A DNA stretch of 14,210 bases from Lojkania enalia (GCA_010094045.1 ML986982.1:1-14210); one strand, 5' to 3'; shown: positions 1-11,283, counted from the stretch's first letter. The notes: generated by a model not told the origin, from the letters alone. Translations and numbers: made by a program.

Positions 1-3000
1 TATTATAGTAATAGGATTAATAGAATATTTCTAATCCTAATTCTAACAGGGCTTAAATCTATATAGAATCTGATATAGGGATATTCTAATAGTTATATAG
101 AGTAGAGTTGTTTATACTCGGTTAATTATAGGTAATAGAGAACTCTAGTTGTCCTAGTAGAAGGATACGAAAGGGCGTAGTCTCTAATTAATATACTTGT
201 TTATAATCTCTATCTATCCGTCAGTCTCTTTATAATAAGTAGTAGATAGTTTAATCTTCACGCCTAAGATATAGCAGAATTTAGACTAGAAACTGGATAT
301 AAACTAAGGTCTTTAGTCTAAAATAATAGTTTCGGGTATATAGCTAAAGTAGTACACCTATTAAATAAATAATTCGGCTATTCCCCGTATGTTAATTATA
401 TAATAGTAGGGAATAGACACCGCTTATTTAGACAGGCGATCGATTACTACTATAATCTAATTATATCCGGACTTATCTATAGAGAAATTCTTAAAGTTAA
501 TATACAGATACTATATTAGTTAATTTAGTATAAGAAGTAGATAGATAAAACCTAGGGTTTAGGTTTATATTAGATAAGCTTTACGGTATAGAATATAATT
601 CTATATATATCGTTTATAAGTAGCTTCTATACCCTTCTAATAGTACTTCCGGGATAGTAATTAATAGGTTTTAGTAGCGCTTGGGTGTGCGGAGGATACT
701 TAGTTATAAGCCTCTTATATAAGTCGCGTGTAAAGGCCTAAATCTAATAGAATATATAAGCAATTATTGTAAAGGAGTAGTCTATTCTCTATCTAATACT
801 TATAAGGTAGAAGTATACGTTCCTGCGCGAAGGAGGCTCGGTTTTTCTATAGTAATACGTTGATTAATTCTAGAGAGTCTAGTAATATAACCTACTCCTA
901 GCCTTTAATAATATTTAATATAGCCGCTTAAGTTGTTGTTTAGGTAATATAGGACTAGGCTAATTCGGTATTAATTCGGGGGTGAAGTTAATACAGTCTA
1001 AATAGGACTCTTAACCGGTTATTAGTTTAAACTACTTTTAAGTTTTCTATATCTTATTCGCGACGACTGAGGATATCTGCTCTAGTATTATTCTTACCTA
1101 GAGTATATTTAATTCGGAACTAATACTAAGCTAATTCCTCGGTCTAATAAACTTAACAAGTATTAAGTACCTTCGTAGTTATAAAATATTCGAGTGAGCG
1201 ATGATTGGTATATACTAGAGTCCTAGTAGCTACTGAAGTAAGTTCTACCCTCTATTATTTAAACGTAGTAACGATTGCGAATAGTTTCTTATTATAAATC
1301 TCCTAGTTCAGTTCCGAACCGGATAGAACCTTACTATAGAATACTATAGGGTACTATTTTCCGTTAGAATATTTCTGTAACAGTACTTCTACAACTACTC
1401 TATTAGAGGTGTTAGTTTCCATTTTTGTTTCTAACGCAGGGTTAAAGTAGTAGAGTATAGGTATACTTAACAGGGCTGACTTTAATTTCTTAAAAGTAAT
1501 ATTATATTTTAAAGTTTATATAAAAGAGGTTATAGGGCTCTATAGTGCGATAATTAGCTTTACGACACGCGAGAATTCCGGTACAAACTATCGATAGAAT
1601 CCAGTAAAACCTAAGAAGGATTTCACACCCATTACGGTAGTAGGTAGCTGCTAGTTACGTAGTACTTCCACCTTCTCTAAGTTAACTTTAAGGCCTTTAT
1701 TTAAGAGGATATAGCTAAGGTATTTAGTTCGGGTAATATAGAATTTACTCTTCTTAATATCAACTTATAACCCTACTTAATATAATCTCTTAAGAACTTT
1801 CTTAACGTAAATAGCGTATATCGCCTCGTCTTCTAAGTAGATAAGAATATTATCTAGATAAGCGATACAGAAGTTATTTAGGTAGTCGATTAGTACGTTA
1901 TTTATATAGTACTAGTAAGTTATTAGGCCGTTATATAATCTAAAAGGTAGAACTTTATACTTATAGGTTCCGTATTAAGTCTGAAAAGTAGTATATTCCT
2001 TAAAACTAAGGTCTATTCTAATCTTATTAAAGGCCGCGCGAATATTAAACTTAGTAAAGATTACTACCTTAGTAGGTCTAGATAGAAGTTTATCTATATA
2101 TAGTATTAGATATACGTTCTTATAGGTAAGAGTATTAAGTTTATAATAATCTACGCAGATATATAGGTCGCTATTAGGTTTATAGACGTAAAGGATTAGA
2201 GATACGAAAAAGCTCCAATTCTACTTAATATACCTATACTATAGATTATCTATAATATACTTCTTAGTTGCCTCCAGCTCCTTAACGTTCTACTTATATA
2301 ATAGGCTGTAACTATTAGGGAGGGGTTCTATAAGAATAATCTTATAATTATAAGGGCGGTATTCCGGTAATTAATAAGCTATAGTTTTACTAAATATATC
2401 CTAATACCTATAGTATTTAGATAGTAATCGGAGATTTACTAGTACTTTATTTTCAGCCTCGTCTTCCAGCTCTAGGGCTTGCTTATCTTTAATCAGCCAC
2501 TCAATTTCGTATAAAGACGTAGAGAAAAACTCGTTCTCTTTCCTCTTCATATTAAAGTAGAAAGTATTAGCTAAGATAAGAGTAATAATAGGAGAATAGA
2601 CTTTCTTCGGATCGAGTTCGGACTTTATTTTATACGGGCATACGGAAGCTCTAAGTTTATTTAAACTATAGGCTATAAGAGACTAATATAGTTTTAGCAG
2701 TCTTAGTAGACTCTTAATATAATAGATAGTTAGACTGCGGGACTGCTAATACTAGTCCTTTTCCTATAGAGCGTCGCGTCGCTAGATATTTAGCTCTACC
2801 TTCTTATTACGTGTTGGCTAAGTTAATTATATAAGAAGAGGAGGTAAAAGATTATAAGTAGTAGGATACTTAAAGGGCTATATAATCCGATTCTTATCCG
2901 TATCTAGTTGGAGTTAAAAATAATATAACTATTTAATGCTAATAATACAATCCTGAGTACCTAGATCTATAATAATAAATAGGTAGTTTTAGATAGTTCT

Positions 3001-3300
3001 TCTATTAATTCGTAGGTGTAAGTAGATATACTAATTAACTAGGGTTTAGATTCGGTTCTAAAAACCTTTAACAGTGATTTTAAAGGGTAAGCGTTATATC
3101 GATATATATAGGGCTTAAGAGAGTAATCTAGCTACTATAGAATTAAGGAATAGAAAGCCTTAAGCGTCTATATTAATAAGAGCGTTTAGTTGTATACTAA
3201 CGCCTTTTAAATATAGAACGGTAGGGATTTAGAAGTACTTTCCTCTAAATAAATATAATAAATCGATGTTTAATAAGTTATACTTACTTAAGCCTAGGAT
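1..3300 (-). pseudogene. pol: Pol (protease, RT, RNase H, integrase) of Element 1 copy A, RIP-inactivated
   Basis: One frame carries all pol domains; codons checked at 3168, 1860, 1206, 441 and 210 are in the same register. Protease lies at about 3270-2940: the active-site Asp position is Asn (near 3172) and a downstream DLGTQD motif is visible. RT lies at about 2330-1640, with KFNIRAAFNKIRI and YLDN at 1860-1849, where the second Asp of the usual YLDD is Asn. RNase H (about 1435-1055) has its four acidic positions as Asn (1413), Lys (1287), Asn (1206) and Asp (1077). The integrase zinc region (about 710-586) has Tyr, His, Tyr, Tyr for H-H-C-C. The integrase core has Asn (498), Asp (318) and Glu (210) for D,D,E. 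The C-terminal end is cut by the window edge. The upstream limit of the frame is uncertain. Confidence 0.93.
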
Positions 3301-4277
3301 AGAGAGTTTTCCTAGACGTCTCTATTTCCCACCCGAGAACTATCTAGGTAGTACTTATTTGCGTCTAGAAACTCTTCTTCCTTAATCTCTTCTTATTTAA
3401 CTTCTATCTCTTATACTTTAAAAACTATATATTTATTCGCGAAGTATTTTAGTTTACTATAATTATAGTAATTTCCTAGAGTCGTATACTTTTTAGGTGC
3501 GGAAGTCTTACTGGGTTGTTAAGGAGTGATCGTAGTAGAACGAGGTATTAATACTAGGGTGGATCGGGGTAGTATTAGATCGTAAGTTACCTTAGATAAA
3601 CTCTTAGAAGCCTTCTAGTACCGATCCAAATTTATTTTAGCTGCAACCTATAGGCTGACAGTTTATTCTAGAAGGTTAGGAATGCTCCTCTTTTCTATAT
3701 CGTAGGCTGTTAAGTAGGTAACTATAGCGTTAAAGGAGCCTTTCTATATAAGCTTAAAGCTAAGGTTTAGTATCCTTAGGCTGGGGAGAATCTTATCCTA
3801 TAGGTAGAAGAACTACTTAGATTAGGGTACGGATCCCCTAATAGCTGTACTAATAAAGCGAGCTTTAAAAGTTGGGAACGCTTCTCCCTTATTTATCTTT
3901 AAGACCTGAAACGCCTGTCGCGCCTCTATCTCTTTATTACCTATAATAAAATACGATCATAGAAGTAAAATTATTTCTTTAGTATTCTTAAACCGATACT
4001 AGTCCGATTTAGCTAGGTATTTTAGCTCTAGATACCCTTTTATAGTACTAGAAGTATATCTCTATACTAATACTATACGTATATACTCTGTCGGATAGTA
4101 ATCCGCATTAATCTTAAGTCGGTCTAGAATTAAGGCTCGCTATTATTTAAATGTAGGTTCGCTGCTATCTATAAGGCTTTTAATCTTAGGTATACGTTTA
4201 GTAAGGTAGGTTTAAGGGGGCTTAGGGGTAGCCGAGAGGTTTTTTACTAGGGGAGTCGCAAAAGTTTCTTAGCGCAT
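3207..4277 (-). pseudogene. gag: Gag (capsid/nucleocapsid) of Element 1 copy A, RIP-inactivated
   Basis: This frame runs 357 codons from an ATG at 4277 to a TAA at 3207, with many internal TAA/TAG codons that fit mutated Gln or Trp codons. Gag forms the virus-like particle in which a Ty3/gypsy element is reverse transcribed. The N-terminal half reads as a gypsy gag capsid, with a Pro-rich lead-in followed by a predicted helical region. Near residues 269-282 there is a C-X2-C-X4-H-X4-C nucleocapsid knuckle by spacing, but all four ligand positions are Tyr (about 3429-3470). An acidic tail rich in Glu follows. The terminal TAA could itself be a mutated Gln codon. The pol frame follows in the -1 frame relative to gag. 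The assignment is supported by position, knuckle spacing and an equivalent frame in copy B. Confidence 0.82.
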
Positions 4278-4756
4278 TATTAGTTCTAATTCGGTAGTTT
4301 GTAGAGGTTAATTGGGACTGATAGTTCTCTATTATATTAAGCATGTAATCTCCTCTTATAAAATTACAATTTATTCCTCAAGAGTTTATTTACTCTAATT
4401 TCCCTCTAAATTAGATAGATTCTTTATTATAAGCCCTATAGAGAGGGGTCCGCCTGTTGTAGGGCCCCTTATAGGAAGTAACGGTTGTTCTACACGCGTA
4501 GATAGAAGTTTACTCTTACTACAACTTGCGCGTATATCGGTTCTAGTATAGGAATTAGAAGGTGAATTATAGTCAGATATCAGCGGTTGCCTCCGATTCT
4601 GATAGGTTATTAGTAGTTTTCGAGTTTCTACCTAGGCGTACTCTACGCGGCTTTTCCGAAGGTAATCCTAATTGTAGGGGATAGGAAGTTCCAAACCTAA
4701 AGGCTTCGGTTAATAGGAGGTCTTTAAGATCCTGTCTAGGTAACTAAATAATTTAA
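4278..4756 (-). other. Leader between LTR and gag, Element 1 copy A
   Basis: About 480 bases between the probable LTR end and the first in-frame gag ATG. The gag frame can be followed upstream of that ATG to about 4350, so the true start may be further upstream and lost by RIP (ATG to ATA). I see no other gene here. It is one of the more GC-rich parts of the window and keeps several CpG sites. Confidence 0.55.
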
Positions 4757-5165
4757 TGTAACGGTATATAAGTATTATAATCTAAACTAAATCGGGCGTA
4801 TTTTAGACTTAGATATATTTAAATAAACAATCGATGCGATATTATTAAAGAGGCCGTTACTAGTAGTATTAAGTTCTTCTATATAATATAATAGTATAGG
4901 TAAGATAATAGGTCCGAATGTAGTACGAATCTACTTAGAGGTATATAGGAGTACGTAGGGGTTTAGGGACCTAGGAATTCTATTAACACCTATAGGCCTT
5001 GTACGAAAGGATATAGAAGAACTACTAAGCTACTTATAAGGGAGTGTACAACTATATACGGAAGGGAAAAGGGGTAGAACCGGGGGTAGGATAAGATAAG
5101 CGAAAAGCTTTGGGATAAGGTTGTATATAAAGCTTTTCGTAGAACGATTTCTTTGCATTGTTACA
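4757..5165 (-). repeat. Probable 5' LTR of Element 1 copy A
   Basis: Reading the minus strand from 5165, the sequence starts TGTAAC and at 4762-4757 reads GTTACA, a perfect 6-bp inverted terminal pair giving an LTR of 409 bp. The outer edge (5165) is strongly supported, because homology with copy B ends exactly there and the flank is foreign. The inner edge (4757) rests only on the terminal inverted pair, since the 3' LTR lies outside the window. The outer part contains an 11-bp dyad (5101-5111 with 5129-5139). I could not recognise a primer-binding site after the inner edge; RIP may have changed it. Confidence 0.7.
5101..5139. repeat. 11-bp dyad inside the Element 1 copy A LTR
   Basis: CGAAAAGCTTT at 5101-5111 is the exact reverse complement of AAAGCTTTTCG at 5129-5139, with a 17-base spacer. 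In copy B (12025-12063) one arm is kept but the other has been altered by transitions. The dyad lies within about 65 bases of the LTR outer end, where U3 promoter elements would be expected. Confidence 0.6.
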
Positions 5166-6900
5166 CTCCTATTTTTTAAGGTTTTATATAACTACTAGTA
5201 ATTCCTTATTATAAATTAGGTAGTTATACTTTATAAGAAGTATTTATTTTAATATAAAAGTAATAGGTTGTAAAACTCCTTTATTATTATATTATAGTAA
5301 TATACCTCTAATATACTAGCTAGAAGTATTATACTCTAAAATTGTTTCCTTTTTAGAGTTATATTAGACTAATACTAGCGTTTATATAAAGTATTACTTT
5401 AGGTAATTAAAGGTGGTAAGTACCTAATTATTAAGTTAAAACTATTTCTTCTCTTATTTTCTTTAAATAAGAGCTATTAGTAGAGTAACTACTTTAGAAA
5501 ATTCCTTAATAAACTAGCGGTAGAAGTTTATAAAGTTTAAAAAGCTCTATATACTATAAACTAATATAAATACTTTTTAATTCTAAATTATCTTAACTTT
5601 CTATAGGTTTATTTAGATACCTTTTTCCGCATTAATAATAAAGCTAAGATATTTCGTTATATAGACTTTAAATTCGCACTTATTAATATTAAGTTAGAGA
5701 CTAGTATCTATTAACTTTTAAAAGATTACTTTAACGTAACGCTAATAGTTTTATAAGGAGCCGTCTATATATATAAGAATATTATCTAAGTATACTAAGA
5801 TAAAGTTGCTTAAATACTCTTAGATTATATAATTAATATACTATTAGAAGGTACTTAAAGTATTTATAAAGCTAAAGGATATAACTAGCTACTTATATAA
5901 ACTATAGTAGGTTATAAATACTATCTTCTACTTATTTCCTTCTTTAATTTAAATCTTATTAAATATAATAATAATATTAAGATTTATAAACTATTTAGCT
6001 TAACTAATTTAATTTAACGTTTCTTAGATTAGAAGTAGAAGGTAGTAGTCTTTCTATATAATAGCGTTTAGGGCGTAGTAGTTAATATAGAAGTAGAAGC
6101 TACCCCCTAGTTTTTGTACGAATAGAACCGGTGCTATAACTAGAGAGTTACTAACCTAAATAAATCTTTTATTAAAAAGCTCTATTAGAGTTTTCTAAAA
6201 AATAAGAAGTATCTCCTATAACATTCTATATAAAAGACCTGAGGGGATCCTTAGAGGGCTTCTATCTTTCCCTTCTAGCTTGATTATATAGTCTACTTCT
6301 AGTCTTAAAAGTAGTAGCTTATTAGCTTTCTATTAATTAAAGGTATAAAGCTACTATATATATTCTTTAGAGAGTTTTATATAAGGGTCTATTTTTAGCT
6401 TATTTTCTAGAGCCTTTTAAATATCGGCTATACTAATAGTAAAAATATAGGATAGCTTAGTAAGAGAATTTTATAGGCATTTTCTATAGTATTTTACTAT
6501 AATAGAGAAAGTATATATTAAGACTTAGGTAATATTAGCTATATATTACTACTTTTAAAGCTCCTAGTTTCGTATAATTACCCCCGTTCTATAAATATAT
6601 AGCATTTCTATTTTTAGGTTAATAATTATATTCTTACTTTACCTCTATAAATATTTTAAGATTATACTATAATCTTCTTCTATTCTTAGGACTATATAAG
6701 TAAATACCTAACCCAGACTCACCTAACTCCTACCTATATTTAATAAGTTAATAATAGCTACTTCTTTAATAATTCTAGCTAAGAAGTTGCTAAAAAATAA
6801 AGCTGTTAATAGTATTAGAAGGTAGAAGTATTCTAATCTAACCTTTTATATAATCCTTTTCTTAACTATTATATATAAGTTATAGCTATTACCTATTAAG
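5166..6900 (-). pseudogene. pol: Pol of Element 2 (pre-RT linker, RT, partial RNase H), RIP-inactivated and truncated by insertion
   Basis: The pre-RT region (about 6480-6250) has the usual gypsy linker with a KLSKEY-type stretch. RT starts near 6165 with SNSLVIAPVLFVQK, typical of fungal gypsy RT. The catalytic motif reads YLDN at 5795-5781, the second Asp being Asn. The conserved FLNFINFYR-type stretch lies near 5510. RNase H runs from about 5420: the first catalytic Asp position is Asn (5329-5327) and the Glu of NKELL is kept (5204-5202). The frame ends with codons for Lys, a stop (TAG, likely former Trp) and Glu at 5166-5168, directly abutting the Element 1 LTR. I did not find a convincing protease active site; the frame upstream of about 6700 is uncertain. 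Confidence 0.88.
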
Positions 6901-6999
6901 GTAAGAAGGCTAAAAATATTATTAAGTAGTATAGGAACTATAAATAGAACGCTAGTTATCTAAAATTAATTAAATTTATCTAATATTTACTTATTCGCC

Positions 7000-8225
7000 T
7001 ACCCTTTTTATAGTTTTAAACGCTGACTTCTATTTAGAGTAATACTCTTCCTATCCTATTAACTTAAGCTATATCTCTATATTCTTTATTATACTAAATA
7101 GGTTCTAGTAGTATTATATAAGCCTAATTAAACTATATACTACTTCTAGGTAGAGTATAATAGTAGCTTTAAATAAAGTAACTCCTATTTTTATAGGTAA
7201 AATAGATATTCTATTATTTCTAAATCTTTAGCTCTTTCTTAATAATATTTCTTATTTTCTCTAGTAGTTAAGGCTTTATATTTAAATACTATACGAGTTT
7301 ACGATTAGCTATTAGTATCTAGTTTATAGTATTATTAATAGTAGCTAATAGTTATAGTTGTAAGAGTAGTATAAGTAGCTATCTCTATCTGTCTCTTATC
7401 TAACTAGTTTTCCCTCTACTAAAGAACTATATAAAAGTGCTATTAAATTTAACTACTTTAAAATAGTTATTAAAAATATAAAGTTTCTATATAAAGGTTA
7501 TATATAATATAAGGTCTTCTTTACTAATACTACTAATTATTAATTAGTAGAGTTTAGGATAAATCTTTTCTTTTAAATTTTATATCTTAACTTAGTCTAG
7601 GTAAGAGTTATATAATACTTTTATAAAGAAATAATTATACTTAACTAGAAACTTAATAAAGATTTTATTACCTTATCTTAGGTTTTTAAACTTAATCCCA
7701 GCTTATTTCTAATAGTAAGGGTTATTATATTATATATTTATAATTATCTAGAATTTATTATAGATAAGAATACTTATAATAATATATTTTTTATAGAACT
7801 AAAAGTATATTCTAGTATTACTCTTATAAAATAATATTATATAAGCTACTACTATTATATTTATTAAACTTATAGATAAACTATTAATATAGATCTTAAT
7901 CTTTATACTACTTTTCTAAATAGAATACGCTTTATAGTTTTTTTAGAACTTATCTAACTTATTAAATATAGCTTTTATATAAATAGGCTTAGTAGTTATT
8001 AATAGTATAGTTAATAAAATACTTCTTTTAAGGGCTAAATATTTATTTAGTTATTTTTTAAGCTTCTAATAAAGGCTTATTCTTTTAAGTTACTATTACT
8101 ACTTTTCTTTATCTAGGTATTCTAGTCTAGCTGCTATTTTAGCGAACTATCTCTATATAGTTATTATATTAAATTCTTATTCTACTAGTCTATTTTAGTC
8201 TATAACTTTATATAGTAGTAGATTT
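7000..8225 (-). pseudogene. gag: Gag of Element 2, RIP-inactivated
   Basis: The frame is consistent at codons 8110, 7672 and 7204. The N-terminal part (about 8210-8040) is rich in Gln, Lys and Glu and may be a coiled coil. The middle (about 7720-7480) reads like the conserved gypsy gag block, with motifs such as KFKNLRQGNK followed by FIKFL and later LKEKIYPKLY. A nucleocapsid knuckle with C-X2-C-X4-H-X4-C spacing lies at 7163-7204, and all four ligand codons are Tyr, exactly as in both Element 1 copies. Many in-frame TAA/TAG codons fit lost Gln or Trp. Start and end are approximate, since the original ATG is not preserved clearly. Pol follows in the -1 frame. Confidence 0.8.
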
Positions 8226-8249
8226 ATTTAGTAGTTAAGATAGAATCTA

Positions 8250-8474
8250 GTATAGTATAAGTTTTAATAAATTAAGAAGGTCGAAGGATATAATAGAATT
8301 AGATATAATAAGAATCTATTATTATTAAAACTAGAGAAAGAGAAGAGAAGGTGTATAGTAGTAAGATATATATTATTTGCTTACTTTAGTTTAGGTAAAT
8401 ATAGGGTTGTATAAAAGTAACTGCTATTATAGTATTATAGGAATAGGACCGAGTTATAAGCTAGAACTTTTACA
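8250..8474 (-). repeat. Possible 5' LTR of Element 2
   Basis: On the minus strand a TGTAAAAG start at 8474 is followed by about 200 bases containing a pyrimidine-rich stretch (CTTCTCTTCTCTTTCTC, about 8333-8349), a common LTR feature. The inner edge is placed near 8250-8260, just ahead of the first recognisable gag codons, where AACTTATAC partly mirrors the start. No second LTR copy is in the window to confirm either edge, so both limits are tentative. Confidence 0.35.
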
Positions 8475-10650
8475 ACTATATTCTAAAGAAATAAGATTAT
8501 TATAATCTCTTTAAGATTTATTATAAATATTATATTTAAGCCTAAATAGTTCTATTACTATTTATTCTCTATATTTAAAATAATCTATTTTACTCTATTA
8601 AACTCTTATTATTTTATTTTTAAATATAAGCCCGGCTATTTATAAAATATAATTTCTATATTAGGCCTAAATAATTATAAATATAAGTATATAATAGTTA
8701 AAGTTTTATATATAATAGTAATTATTTATAAGAAATATTTGCTTTATTATTTTTTCTCTAGTTCTAAGTTTATTAGGATAAAGTAAATAGTACTTAATAA
8801 TATCTATTAGATTAAAATATTTAATTATAGGTTAAAATTTTTTATAAAATTATACTTTTTATAAAATTTCTAAAATTAGATTAGTAATTTTATAGAAATA
8901 GTTATATTATTATTTACTAAGGGGTTCTATTTATAGTTTAATTCTACTAGAAGTAAGTAGGTTTTAAAGTATATCTATTTATATAACTCGTATAATTTAG
9001 TAGACTTTTATATTAGAATTCTATATACTTATTTCCGGCTATAACTACTAGCTTTAATTAAAGTAGCTATTATTTATAAAAAGTAATTCTAGTAAGATAT
9101 AATAATTATTCTATTAAAATTTATTATTATTTATCTTAAGATATTTTAATATTCTATTATAATAGAGCTTTTAATTAATATAATTGTTCTAATTCTAGAA
9201 GATTATAATTTAAGATAGAAGAACTATTTTACTTTTTCTTTTCTTAAAGTATTTTATAATATAGTAATAATATTTTTATATTAACAATTCTATAGTATAC
9301 TAGAAAAATTAATACTATTCTTATATACTATTCTAATTAAATCTAATCTCTACCTACTTATAAGGTAGATAAATTTTAAGGATTTATATCTACTATAGAT
9401 AAATCTAAGTTTGGTTTAATTTAATCTATTTAGTTATTAAATTAAAGAATTATATTTTTTTCCTACTAATAAAAGAATTTAGATTAACCTTCTAGCTTAG
9501 GGTAATAGGGAAGTAATAGCTATATTTCTTATACTGTATCTTCTAAATCTTTAAAAGCTAGAAAATTAGATAAATAAAATGTTTCTATAAGTTCTATAAT
9601 TAAACTATTTATAGCTAAATTCTTATTAGGCTCTAAAAATAACCTAATTTAGGTAACTTAAGGAAGTATTTATTTTATTATTATTATATTCTATAGATAA
9701 TTTAATACTAATATTTTTTCTACTAATTATTAGAGTCTTATATATCTAAAATATTTATAAGTTCTATAGTTATTAAATTAATCCTATTCTTAATTATAAT
9801 ATAAGTAGTATTTAGAAGTTAGTATTTTTTAGCGGTTATTTATCTATAGAAAGTATAGTTATAATAATTATATATTATAGAAGGTTAGTAGAATTTATAT
9901 ATAACTATTTAGCTGACTTTAGAGTCTTTTAAGCTTATCTAGTTATCTTTAAAATACTTTTTCCTTTAAAAGAAACGCTTTATATAATAGCTTTCTACTA
10001 CTATTATAAATATATTAATATTACTCTACTTAGTTCTTTTATTAAGTCTAAACACCTTTAAAATCTTATTATAGACTTAGTAACTATATATTAAGATTAT
10101 CTCTAGTATTCTTTATTAGCTATTCTCTTTAGAGGTATTAAACGAGTAGAAGTTTCTAATATTAGTTAGATACTTCTATATTAATTTAATAATTCTAAAA
10201 GCGTTTTAAAGAACGTTACTAAGTATTAGTATAATAGTACTATATATTTTCTATAGTTATCAAAGATATTATTTATTATTAGACTAAAGTTTAATAAAAA
10301 TCTAATCTTAGAAAACCTTTTAGGTAATAGTATTATACTTAGAGTTTTAAGTTAATTATCATACTAATAAACTCTAATTAATTTATAAGGATAATATATT
10401 ATAATACTTAATATTAAAATTCTAGAACTTTTACTATTTAGATTTACCTTCTAAAATATATAAATTTAAATAGGATAGTTATAGCTATATATTTTAATTA
10501 GTAGCTTTATATATACTACTTACTATTATAAATTAACTTAATCTACTAACTACTATATTTCTAGAAAAATCTAGGCTGTATAAAATATACTATATTTCTT
10601 ATCTTATAGGTTTCTAATATATCTACTTCTATTAAGACTCTTTAAGAGTG

Positions 10651-10665
10651 TAAGAGAGGGGGAGA
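10651..10665 (+). other. Possible polypurine tract
   Basis: TAAGAGAGGGGGAGA, followed by TAATATATAAGC, stands out in a region with very few G runs. In LTR retrotransposons a G-rich purine tract primes plus-strand DNA synthesis and lies just before the 3' LTR, which usually begins TG; TG would become TA under RIP. No matching LTR was found, so this is only a pointer. Confidence 0.25.
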
Positions 10666-10720
10666 TAATATATAAGCTCTACCGGACAAGCTAATATCTA
10701 TTACTACTAGTTAAGAAACT

Positions 10721-10742
10721 TCTTATATTAAAAAATATAAGA
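10721..10742. repeat. Short AT-rich hairpin
   Basis: TCTTATATT at 10721-10729 pairs with AATATAAGA at 10734-10742 across AAAA. Such dyads are easily formed by chance in this composition; noted because it lies shortly after the possible polypurine tract. Confidence 0.4.
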
Positions 10743-11209
10743 GGTATTTAAACTTTAAATATATTAATTTTTATAGATAATATATTATAGCTATTTATAA
10801 ATATCTAGAATCTTTTTAATCTAATAATTATATTATATATTATTATAATCGTATATACTATAGACTAAAAATTATTTTATAATATTAAGTAACTCTTTCT
10901 ACTAGTTATAATATATTATATTAATCTATTACTCTAATATATATAGTCCTATAATACTCTATATATTTTTAAGAGGGTTAATATTTTATTAAAAATAATA
11001 GAGGAAAATATAGTTTATAAACTATTAGTACTTAACTAAATTTTAGTAGATAGAAGAAAAAGTATAAAAGTAAATAGGTGCTTAATATTATAAATTAGTA
11101 AGGGTAGAAGGATAAGGTAAAAAACCTATAATACTTCTATTAGTAAAAGGTAATAGTAAAGAGCGAGTAAGGAGAATAGTCTACTATACTAACTAGATAT
11201 AGAAGAGTA

Positions 11210-11239
11210 GGAATACTATTCTACCTAGTATAGTATTCC
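11210..11239. repeat. Inverted repeat, 10-bp stem and 10-base loop
   Basis: GGAATACTAT at 11210-11219 pairs perfectly with ATAGTATTCC at 11230-11239 around a 10-base spacer. It lies in the unassigned block, with no T-run to suggest a terminator. Function unknown. Confidence 0.6.
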
Positions 11240-11283
11240 AGTTTAAATCTTTTAATAGTGCCTTAGAATCTTTCTAATAAAAT

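Larger units (their letters stand above)
1..5165 (-). mobile_element. Ty3/gypsy LTR retrotransposon, Element 1 copy A (RIP-degraded, partial)
   Basis: Read on the minus strand, this is a retrotransposon in the order LTR, leader, gag, protease, RT, RNase H, integrase. RNase H lying before integrase is the Ty3/gypsy (Metaviridae) order. The 5' boundary at 5165 is fixed by the point where similarity to the inverted copy B (starting at 11999) stops and where the reading frame of another element resumes at 5166. The left edge of the window cuts the element within or just after the integrase core, so the integrase end and the 3' LTR are not visible. The pol frame holds register from protease to integrase over about 3 kb, yet carries many TAA/TAG codons, as expected from RIP rather than indel decay. 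It cannot be autonomous. Confidence 0.93.
5166..8474 (-). mobile_element. Second Ty3/gypsy retrotransposon, Element 2, 5' part, interrupted by Element 1
   Basis: A separate gypsy-type element on the minus strand, distinct in sequence from Element 1 and more AT-rich. Probable LTR, gag and pol follow in order from 8474 downward. The pol frame stops in mid-RNase H at 5166, where the TGTAAC end of Element 1 copy A begins. The rest of RNase H, the integrase and the 3' LTR are therefore expected to the left of copy A, outside this window. CpA and TpG are almost absent and stops are nearly all TAA/TAG. Both elements lie in the same orientation. Confidence 0.88.

Noticed and set aside
4500..4760. Primer-binding site after the Element 1 LTR
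   Set aside because: No convincing complement to a tRNA 3' end could be read after 4757; RIP changes make any short match unreliable.
6600..6900. Aspartic protease active site of Element 2
   Set aside because: Candidate INS-like codons near 6800 lie in a frame that does not clearly match the RT frame and lack the rest of the protease pattern.
8480..10700. Possible pogo/Fot1-like transposase or Ty1/copia pol on the plus strand (a GNREV-like stretch near 9500, a YKDN-like stretch near 10385)
   Set aside because: Only very short resemblances; surrounding motifs do not follow either family, and Tyr/Ile/Leu-rich translations arise easily from AT-rich RIP DNA.
10721..10742. Hairpin as transcription terminator
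   Set aside because: This is a eukaryotic-type sequence, the stem is short and AT-only apart from one C:G pair, and there is no associated gene.
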